From positions 1-14,434 of the forward strand of contig JAQVPO010000005.1 of NCBI GenBank assembly GCA_028702015.1: DNA of 14,434 bases, read 5' to 3'. Below the pieces are notes generated by a model that ran no database searches, was not told where the DNA came from, and saw only the letters and a list, made by a program, of their open reading frames with translations. Made by a program: the position numbers and the translations under genes. Positions 1 to 5,175 of the stretch are shown here, in pieces. Within the stretch, counting starts at the first letter, position 1, and every line of letters begins with the position of its first letter. The DNA comes from Synergistaceae bacterium (GTDB taxonomy: Bacteria > Synergistota > Synergistia > Synergistales > Synergistaceae).

Positions 1-178
1 TAACAAGGATAAGTTTTCCGGTGGGTCTCCCTTCTACAGTTTTGAAGAAATCAAGCGAAATTTTTGCTTTATCTCTTCCGTAGGGGATCACGTATTCATC
101 TGCGATACCTGCTTTATCGGCTATTTCCTGGATGGGTCTGAGCTTTGCCTGCTGTGCTATTTCAATATCTGAAAACAT
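1..178 (-). CDS. fhs: Formate-tetrahydrofolate ligase, N-terminal 59 codons (continues past window start)
   Basis: This is the 5' end of a gene running off the left edge, with 59 codons visible. It begins [20 protein letters not shown] and continues through [16 protein letters not shown] to RPTGKLILV. This matches the conserved N-terminus of formate-tetrahydrofolate ligase, just before the P-loop-like nucleotide-binding segment, which lies outside the window. The family makes 10-formyl-THF from formate, THF and ATP in the cytoplasm and serves one-carbon metabolism in acetogens and amino-acid fermenters. The ATG at 178-176 is preceded by a very strong Shine-Dalgarno run, AGGAGGAGG (184-192). 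It is divergent from the dgkA-type gene. The family call rests on the N-terminus only, but the match to the pattern I know is close. Confidence 0.88.
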   Translation of the reverse strand, partial: MFSDIEIAQQAKLRPIQEIADKAGIADEYVIPYGRDKAKISLDFFKTVEGRPTGKLILV

Positions 179-225
179 AATATCCTCCTCCTGATATATA
201 ATTGCAACTGTGATTAAGGTTTATA

Positions 226-254
226 TATATACCATAAGTACCCGGAAATGTTAA
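226..254 (-). promoter_or_regulatory. Putative sigma70-type promoter of fhs
   Basis: Read on the - strand, TTAACA (249-254) is a 5/6 match to the -35 consensus. A 17-nt spacer follows, then TATATA (226-231) as a -10, preceded by TGG as an extended -10. The predicted transcript start is near 219, leaving a leader of about 40 nt before the fhs ATG. The -35 overlaps the -35 region of the opposite promoter. This is a motif match only. Confidence 0.45.
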
Positions 255-279
255 TGTTTTTTCAAAATATGATTATAAT
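251..279 (+). promoter_or_regulatory. Putative promoter of the dgkA-type gene
   Basis: A perfect TATAAT lies at 274-279. The best-spaced -35 (251-256, TTAATG) is poor. Initiation would fall near 286, only about 9 nt before the ATG at 295. No strong Shine-Dalgarno is visible (only ACGGTGAT nearby), so translation may be nearly leaderless. Confidence 0.4.
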
Positions 280-294
280 ATTGAACGGTGATAA

Positions 295-654
295 ATGATG
301 AAACAATGGAAGAGCGGCAACCTAATAAACAAAACTATCTTTTCTCTTAACGGCATATATTCGGCCTTTATCGCTGAAAATGCTGTCCGGCGTGAATTCG
401 GGGCTCTCTCTCTATTGCTGGTTTTAGCGATCTATATGGGCAAGGATCTGAAAACGATATTAGCTGTTTTCCTTGCCGGCCTTTTCCCGATAGTTATTGA
501 GCTGATAAATACTGCATCAGAGACTGTCATAGACATGATACTCGGTCCAATTTACAGGGAAGATGTTAAGCATGCCAAAGACATGCTTTCTGCAGCCGTC
601 ATGCTAAGTCTTTTTATCGGCTACGGTACCTCGTTGATTTTAATATTCGGTTAA
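295..654 (+). CDS. dgkA: DgkA-type diacylglycerol/undecaprenol kinase
   Basis: This is a small integral membrane kinase of the DgkA/UDPK family, 119 aa against about 122 in E. coli. Three hydrophobic helices lie around residues 36-48, 53-72 and 98-118. Family catalytic positions are recognisable: E28 and E34 in AENAVRREFG, E69/N72/E76 in IELINTASET, and K95-D96 in HAKDMLSAAV. These fall at almost the same numbers as in E. coli DgkA. It phosphorylates a membrane lipid alcohol with ATP. In diderms the usual substrate is diacylglycerol recycled during envelope synthesis. In Gram-positives the same fold is an undecaprenol kinase, and the sequence alone does not settle which applies here. Two tandem ATGs (295 and 298) are possible starts. 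It is the only complete + strand gene and converges on the S55 peptidase gene across a repeat-rich gap. Confidence 0.82.
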   Translation: MMKQWKSGNLINKTIFSLNGIYSAFIAENAVRREFGALSLLLVLAIYMGKDLKTILAVFLAGLFPIVIELINTASETVIDMILGPIYREDVKHAKDMLSAAVMLSLFIGYGTSLILIFG

Positions 655-737
655 TGCAATAGAGAAGGATCTATTGTTAACCATTGCTTCACTAACGCTC
701 TCCGTTGCTCAACTATTGTGCAACAACTGTTTTGGCG

Positions 738-852
738 CACCTTCCCTAATCGTCTCTCCCGAACGCATCTTTACGGGAGTCCGGCAGCTTTAGGGTTAAA
801 GCATAAGGAACAGTACCAAAGACACTGGATCCCCGATAGTAACATTCGGGGA
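738..852 (+). repeat. Composite palindromic repeat, copy 1
   Basis: This 115-nt segment matches 1201-1317 at roughly 90% by eye, with one 2-nt length difference. It consists of a palindrome (CTCCCG 756-761 with CGGGAG 774-779), a conserved spacer of about 50 nt running through TTTAGGGTTAAAGCATAAGG, and a second palindrome (TCCCCGA 830-836 with TCGGGGA 846-852). The second palindrome reads CTGGATCCCCG on the + strand. The first reads CCGGACTCCCG on the - strand. The two units therefore face each other across the spacer, like REP pairs in a BIME. Confidence 0.8.
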
Positions 853-960
853 CGACGGGGATAGGAGGCAATTTCTCCCTGATCCAAACATAGGCAGCAA
901 CGGCAGGAGTATCTTCTCTCCGATCTCCAGCCCCGTAGTTCCCGTATGTCACACCTTATG

Positions 961-992
961 TCGTTCCTGTATGTTTCTGAGCGGGAATCCAG
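961..992 (-). repeat. Diverged single REP-like palindromic unit
   Basis: Read on the - strand this gives TGGATTCCCG, a 12-nt loop, then CAGGAACGAC. That is the same TGGATtCCCG(n)CGGGAAtGAC design as the palindromes in the composite repeats, with one mismatch in the stem. It is a lone unit between the two composite copies. The call rests on resemblance in layout, not on length of identity. Confidence 0.45.
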
Positions 993-1047
993 GTTTGCTC
1001 AACCGCTTATACTGTCTACGCAGCCTTTGTCTGCAATTCTCTGCAAT

Positions 1048-1110
1048 GCGAAGCGATGCAAATTCTTCGCAGCCTGCGGGCTGTAAATTCACCGCGGCTT
1101 GAAAAGCCGC
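1048..1110. other. Three adjacent perfect hairpins
   Basis: Three perfect stems follow each other: GCGAAG/CTTCGC (1048-1053 and 1065-1070), CAGCC/GGCTG (1070-1074 and 1079-1083) and GCGGCTT/AAGCCGC (1094-1100 and 1104-1110). The last is followed by AAATTT and then CCCC. The T-run is too short for a standard intrinsic terminator. It could be part of the repeat family, a weak terminator for dgkA, or a small structured RNA. Confidence 0.45.
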
Positions 1111-1133
1111 AAATTTCCCCGCCCCTGCTACCG

Positions 1134-1166
1134 CTTCACCATTGCTTCACCATTGCTTCACCATTG
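1134..1166 (+). repeat. Tandem 11-bp repeat, three perfect copies
   Basis: CTTCACCATTG occurs three times in a row. Related single copies (ATTGCTTCAC) occur near 684 and 1362, each just ahead of a full or decayed composite repeat. The 11-mer therefore seems to be part of a larger cassette that precedes each copy. Confidence 0.85.
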
Positions 1167-1200
1167 TTTAGCTAATGTTTCACACTTGTTTTCGCTACTG

Positions 1201-1317
1201 CACCTTCCCTTTAGCCGTCTCTCCCGGACGCATCTTAACGGGAGTCCAGCGGCTTTAGGGTTAAAGCATAAGGAACAGTATCAAAGACACTGGATCCCCG
1301 ATAGAAACATTCGGGGA
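1201..1317 (+). repeat. Composite palindromic repeat, copy 2
   Basis: This 117-nt second copy of the element at 738-852 has the same two facing palindromes: CTCCCG 1221-1226 with CGGGAG 1239-1244, and ATCCCCGA 1294-1301 with TCGGGGAT 1311-1318. It also has the same conserved spacer. One stem base is gained relative to copy 1. Substitutions fall mostly in loops and the left edge, and both short stems stay fully paired in both copies. Confidence 0.8.
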
Positions 1318-1358
1318 TTACAGAGATCGGGGCTTATCTTATTTTTCTAGCCCCTACA

Positions 1359-1420
1359 ATTGCTTCACTATACTGCATCTTGTCGCAGCTTTGCTCCGGT
1401 GATCTTCCGGCAGTTTAGGC
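1359..1420 (+). repeat. Possible third, decayed copy of the composite repeat
   Basis: The order of pieces resembles the left half of the composite element: ATTGCTTCAC, then ACTGCATCTT, then CCGG-tgatctt-CCGG, then CAGTTTAGG. Copy 1 has CCGGCAGCTTTAGGG at the matching place. The right half is missing and the segment runs up to the S55-peptidase stop codon. Similarity is patchy, so this is tentative. Confidence 0.35.
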
Positions 1421-1439
1421 TGGCAGACAAAATGCCAGC
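1419..1439 (-). terminator. Hairpin just after the S55-peptidase stop; weak terminator candidate
   Basis: A perfect 7-bp stem (GCTGGCA/TGCCAGC) with a 7-nt loop lies 8 nt past the stop codon at 1448-1450. On the - strand the tail is CTAAACTG, with no U-run, so it is not a standard intrinsic terminator for the prfB operon. Other options are mRNA 3'-end protection or Rho-assisted termination. Confidence 0.3.
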
Positions 1440-1447
1440 TGCATTCT

Positions 1448-3691
1448 TTATCTTGCAGTCTTCCTCCTGATCCTGAAGAAGAATTTCTCTGCGTCCGTTT
1501 CGGGAGGAACTTCTGCTCCTGCTTCATCGGAAACCTCAAGAGCCTCTGCTTCCGCTCTCATTACGGCTTCCTCCTCTGAGGTAGGACCCGCTTCCTCTTT
1601 ATCATCTTTATCATCTGTTCTTTTGACCTTAATTATTTTCCGCAGCAGACCTTCAACGTAGTAATTGGTGTCCACTATCACCATTGCACCCTTTTTGATC
1701 CGCTCAGCCTTTATCTCGCTCTGCAGACGGTCGTCAAGGAGATCTTCTATGCTTGGATTTTCCTTGCTGTCCTTGCTCTCTTTGTCTTTTAACTGAGGCC
1801 CGTCAATTTCAGCGACTATCTGGTTGTTAGTTTCTTTTATACTCAGTTCCTTAAGCATCTCATCAAGGGTTGAAATGACCCTCAGGCCTGTTGCAAGAGA
1901 TTCCTGCTCCGGCTCCATTATTCCGCCGCCCCTGACAACTATTTCGCAGAAACCAACAGCATTTTTCGGAACTGTTACCGGTATCTTCTTTACCATGGAC
2001 CTCTTCCGCCAGGGTCTCAATGTGATTTTAAGCTCAAGCTTATCACCTGGTGAATATGAGTCTTTCTTGTTGGCTATTTCAAGCTTTTCGATGAAAACGA
2101 CTCTGGCGTCTCTTGTTATCTCTACATCAAGGTCAACGCCGAATGGCCTTATTTCCTGGAACTGGTTAAGTGCAAACAGATCCGAAAGACCGTCAAATTC
2201 TCTCAGCAAAGAGGAAATAAGATCTTTGTCAGAGAAGAAAATGTTTCTTCTCTCCCATCCACCAGGCAGGTTCCCTCCATAGAATTTATATTTAAGGATT
2301 GCAGTACCTTCGCCCTTTCTTGCCCAAAGGTCGTCAATTATTCCGAGCATGCCCATGCTCCCGATGACAGGACCTGTAAACGAGTCGGCAACGGTCTGGA
2401 ACCTTTTGACCGTATGATATTTTCTGTCTACATCATTGAACGTAACTTTATAGCTTATGGCAGGCGCAAGCTTACCGATATGTCCGGCAATCGCTTCAGG
2501 TCTGTCCTGTGTTATTATTCCTATTATCGGCCCCTGATACCCTAGCTTGAATGAACTCGCCATACTTGGTATCACCTGCAATATAGTTGCTTTTGTCAAT
2601 GGGAATGAGACTGCTCCCTGACCAACCATAGGGTGGCCGAAGGCAATAAAGCGTCCGTCCTTTGAGAGTGCAGTCAGTGTTCCTATGCCTCCCATCTGAA
2701 TATCACCCCACGCAAGAGAAGCTCCTACTGCAGAACCTGGTTCGGGCCTTGAGTCAAGTTCAGCTGCTGAAGATGATGAAGAAGCACTTCCAAGCGGCAT
2801 AAGAGGAAGCCCAAGCCTTTTCTTCATCTCTTCCGTTATCCTGCTGCTAATGCCGTCGACCTGAACAGGCATTGCAAGCGGAACGAGCGGAGCATCATAA
2901 AGCATCGCGATATCTCCTGACACTGTTTCTGAATCAGCGTCACCTGAGACAGGCTTGTCTGAAACGCTGTCTGTTTCTTCTTCGTCAGACTGATCTTCTG
3001 ACGTTGCATCCGCAGAAGTTATGCCCTCTATTGCAAAGTCACTTGGATCTGGGGCCGCCTTTATGTCCTCCGAAGCCGGCTTCTCTTCAGACTCTCCGGC
3101 CTTGCCGTCTTTTGCTGCAGACTTGACATCATCGCTGACAGGCTCTTTTTCTATCTTCGGAGAAACCCCGAACTTGGGTATCCTGTCAGGCCAGTCGAAC
3201 GCTTTAGCCATTTCCTCTATCGGCGTAACCAGTCCAAGGTTGTTGTCTCCAAACTCCCATCCGTAGCCGATGGCCCCTACAAGCTTTCCTCCTACGTATA
3301 CGCGAGAACCGCTCATGCCCGCAGCAATGCCGCCGTTTGCCCTTACATAAGGATCATCGACCCTTAACAGTATAAGATTTTTGGGGCTTGTCTTTCTGGG
3401 GACTATACCAAGCAGGGTAGCGGGAAATCTTGATATTTTCGTTCCACGAAGCACCGTTCTTATTTCTGCCTTCATCCCAGGCTTGATATCAGAGAGAGGA
3501 AGAACCGGGTCAATGGGCACAAAATCAGTTTTTTCTGCCGCGTCAGAGATCAGCGGCGTAAAAAATACAAGCAGGAGAATTGCGGCGGCGGCAGCCGCTT
3601 TTATCATTTTCAAATATAAACTGTCCAAATAAGTACTCTTTATATCCGTTTTTTCTGATTTCAATAACCGTGAACCTGATATTTTACCCAT
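1448..3691 (-). CDS. SpoIVB-type (S55 family) peptidase-domain protein, exported
   Basis: A 747-aa protein. An N-terminal hydrophobic segment (about 29-49, ending LISDAA) looks like a signal peptide or anchor, so it should act outside the inner membrane. Two S55-like signatures are visible: GGIAAGMSGSRVYVGGKLVGA (start near 120, candidate nucleophile S127) and FIAFGHPMVGQGAVSFPLTK (candidate H353). The Ser motif precedes the His motif, the reverse of B. subtilis SpoIVB, as in other long SpoIVB-like proteins of diderms. Between them lies an acidic, low-complexity insert (about 180-262) and a Ser run (304-308). The C-terminal part looks beta-rich and ends in a charged tail (about 680-735). The usual Pro after GMSGS is Arg. 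The ATG at 3691 overlaps the prfB UGA by one base and has GGGAG nine nt upstream, which supports this start over Met29 and suggests translational coupling. Substrate is unknown. Confidence 0.72.
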   Translation of the reverse strand: MGKISGSRLLKSEKTDIKSTYLDSLYLKMIKAAAAAAILLLVFFTPLISDAAEKTDFVPIDPVLPLSDIKPGMKAEIRTVLRGTKISRFPATLLGIVPRKTSPKNLILLRVDDPYVRANGGIAAGMSGSRVYVGGKLVGAIGYGWEFGDNNLGLVTPIEEMAKAFDWPDRIPKFGVSPKIEKEPVSDDVKSAAKDGKAGESEEKPASEDIKAAPDPSDFAIEGITSADATSEDQSDEEETDSVSDKPVSGDADSETVSGDIAMLYDAPLVPLAMPVQVDGISSRITEEMKKRLGLPLMPLGSASSSSSAAELDSRPEPGSAVGASLAWGDIQMGGIGTLTALSKDGRFIAFGHPMVGQGAVSFPLTKATILQVIPSMASSFKLGYQGPIIGIITQDRPEAIAGHIGKLAPAISYKVTFNDVDRKYHTVKRFQTVADSFTGPVIGSMGMLGIIDDLWARKGEGTAILKYKFYGGNLPGGWERRNIFFSDKDLISSLLREFDGLSDLFALNQFQEIRPFGVDLDVEITRDARVVFIEKLEIANKKDSYSPGDKLELKITLRPWRKRSMVKKIPVTVPKNAVGFCEIVVRGGGIMEPEQESLATGLRVISTLDEMLKELSIKETNNQIVAEIDGPQLKDKESKDSKENPSIEDLLDDRLQSEIKAERIKKGAMVIVDTNYYVEGLLRKIIKVKRTDDKDDKEEAGPTSEEEAVMRAEAEALEVSDEAGAEVPPETDAEKFFFRIRRKTAR

Positions 3692-4816
3692 CAGTTATCG
3701 CTCCCGTTTTGTATTTTCCCAGTTTTAAGGTATATCAGATTGCTCATTATCAGTTCATCAAGATTCCCGTCCAGCACTCCCTGAACGTTTCCTATCTCAC
3801 AGCCGGAACGGTGGTCCTTGATCAGCTGAAATGGCTGAAGTGTATAGGAACGTATCTGACTGCCCCAGGCAACAGTCCTCTTCTCGCCCTGGATGTTATC
3901 CAGCTGCTCCTGTCTCTCTCTCAAAGTTTTTTCAAAAAGCTTGGACCGCAGTACCTGCATAGCTGTAGCCCTGTTCATATGCTGCGATCGTTCGGTCTGG
4001 CAGCTGACAACTATACCAGAAGGGACATGTGTGATCCTTATGGCGGAGTCAGTCATATTTACATACTGACCTCCGGCTCCGCTAGAGCGGAAGGTATCGA
4101 CCTTAAGGTCTTCAGGCCGTATCTCAACTTCTACACTGTCAGGAAGAACGGGCATAACCTCAACTGAGGCAAAGCTTGTATGACGCCTTTTGGCAGAATC
4201 GAAAGGAGATATCCTGACAAGTCTGTGGACACCCTGTTCACCTTTAAGATATCCATATGCATAGTCACCGCTTATAGATATGGTGACACTTTTTATCCCT
4301 GCTTCCTGATCGGGCAGTTCATCTATTAGTTTTACAGTGTATTTATTTGATTCGGCCCATCGCATATACATTCTATAGAGCATCTCGGCCCAGTCCTGCG
4401 AGTCCAGACCGCCTGCCCCTGCATGTATGGTCATTATTGCGTCGCCCGAATCATATTCTCCGTCAAGAAGGACCAGTGTCTGATAAGCCTTGATGTTTTT
4501 GGACAAAGCAGACGATCTCTCATAAAACTCATGAGTAAGTTCTTCATCATCGACCTCAGACAAAAGCTCGGCCAGCGTCTCTAGTTCAAGAAGCTCTTTC
4601 TGTGAAGATTCAATTTTCTCAAGTCTGGACTGAAGCAGAGATATTTCCCTGGATACCTGCTGAGCGTTGTCTGAAGACCAGAAGTCAGGCTCTGCAGCAA
4701 TTACCTGAAGCTCATCTATACGGGTTTTCAGTGAAGACGGGTCAAAGACTTTCACGCAGCTCGTCAAATGACGAACGCAGATCGGCCATGACAGTAGTTA
4801 TCGGCATTACAACCAT
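3691..4816 (-). CDS. prfB: Peptide chain release factor 2, made by programmed +1 frameshift
   Basis: RF2 reads UGA and UAA stop codons and triggers peptide release. Translation starts at ATG 4816 (zero frame), runs 24 codons to CTT at 4747-4745, shifts +1 over the UGA at 4744-4742, and continues from GAC 4743 to the stop at 3691, giving 374 aa (E. coli about 365). Key motifs are the stop-reading tripeptide SPF (about 203-205) and the catalytic GGQ (about 248-250) within SSGAGGQYVN. An acidic helical N-domain precedes them. The start at 4816 has an excellent ribosome site, AGGGAGAGG (4822-4830), five nt away. An internal ATG at 4789 lacks one, and starting at 4816 puts the UGA at codon 25, close to codon 26 in E. 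coli. It is first in an operon with the S55 peptidase gene (one-base overlap). Expression should be autoregulated through the frameshift. Confidence 0.95.
4741..4747 (-). promoter_or_regulatory. RF2 programmed +1 frameshift site (CTT TGA C)
   Basis: The slippery heptamer CTTTGAC, the form known from most bacterial prfB genes, sits at codons 24-25 of the zero frame. Low RF2 lets the ribosome pause at UGA and slip +1. Both frames are open on the correct sides: zero frame 4816-4745 and +1 frame 4743-3694. The usual internal Shine-Dalgarno (AGGGGG three nt before CTT in E. coli) is absent or very weak here; the local sequence is CGTGAAAGT. Confidence 0.93.
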
Positions 4817-4860
4817 ATGGACCTCTCCCTTGGGGTACGAGTTGAAACTTCTGACTATTG

Positions 4861-4869
4861 ATTATAACA
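4861..4869 (-). promoter_or_regulatory. Putative extended -10 promoter of prfB
   Basis: The - strand reads TGTTATAAT: a perfect -10 box with the TGn extension. No convincing -35 sits 16-18 nt upstream. The start site would be near 4854, leaving a leader of about 38 nt. The same nonamer precedes birA. Confidence 0.5.
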
Positions 4870-5145
4870 AGTAGCTGGAAAAATTGGGTATATATCAGCA
4901 CAGATTAAGCAATATTCGGGAGGCTTTGTTTCAGCGCACGTCCCGAATACATTATTGTCAGCTTTTTATGCTGAACTGCCATGATCTGTCCCCTGTCCCT
5001 GCTGCGTGATCTGCTTTTATGTATTTATCGGGAGAGAGGACAGTTTACGGTTAGTACTATATGCAGCGGTGAAACGTTTTCCTGACCAGCCTTAGCTATT
5101 TTCAGGTGCATAAATCATCTGCCTAATGGCAGCCATGGAAAACCC
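4870..5145. other. Gene-free gap between selD and prfB with two inverted repeats
   Basis: No credible gene is seen. It holds a 9-bp perfect inverted repeat (TATTCGGGA 4913-4921, TCCCGAATA 4941-4949, 19-nt spacer). It also holds an imperfect 14-nt one, 12 of 14 paired (4986-4999 with 5030-5043, 30-nt spacer). A short stem TCAGC/GCTGA lies between them (4959-4975). None is followed by a U-run on the - strand, so a clear terminator for birA-selD is not visible. Confidence 0.6.
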
Positions 5146-5175
5146 TAATTTTATTAAACAAGTTTAATAAAATTA
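5146..5175. repeat. 30-bp perfect AT-rich palindrome spanning the selD stop codon
   Basis: The arms TAATTTTATTAAAC and GTTTAATAAAATTA are exact reverse complements around a 2-nt centre. The element covers the last six sense codons and the stop of selD plus 8 nt beyond it. With one G-C pair per arm and no U-run it does not look like an ordinary intrinsic terminator. A protein-binding operator or an mRNA 3' stem are alternatives. Confidence 0.75.

Larger units (their letters stand above)
655..1447. other. Gene-free, repeat-rich interval between convergent genes
   Basis: These 793 bp between the dgkA stop and the S55-peptidase stop hold no credible gene. The short ORFs that cross it on both strands are built from the repeats and have no ribosome sites. 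The interval holds two ~115-bp composite palindromic repeats, a diverged single unit in the opposite orientation, a tandem 11-mer, a run of three hairpins (1048-1110) and a possible third decayed copy next to the S55 stop. A weak hairpin (657-676, CAATAG/CTATTG) directly follows dgkA. Because both flanking genes end here, inserted repeats would disrupt no promoter. Confidence 0.8.

Noticed and set aside
746..952. 68-aa ORF on the - strand
   Set aside because: It is composed of composite repeat copy 1 read in one frame, has no ribosome site, and resembles the spurious peptides such palindromic repeats encode.
1099..1350. 83-aa ORF on the + strand
   Set aside because: It spans the tandem 11-mer and repeat copy 2 and has no ribosome site. 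Its peptide is a by-product of the repeats.
1328..1357. GGGGCT...AGCCCC hairpin as a terminator
   Set aside because: The stem is only 6 bp with a 14-nt loop, and no U-run follows on either strand.
3580..4167. 195-aa + strand ORF opposite prfB and the S55 gene
   Set aside because: It is a shadow of two well-supported - strand genes, with no family resemblance or ribosome site.
4745..4767. ATG-like start of a 358-aa RF2 in the +1 frame
   Set aside because: The normal RF2 frameshift signal and a well-placed zero-frame start at 4816 explain the reading frame. The apparent start is only the first start-like codon in the +1 frame.
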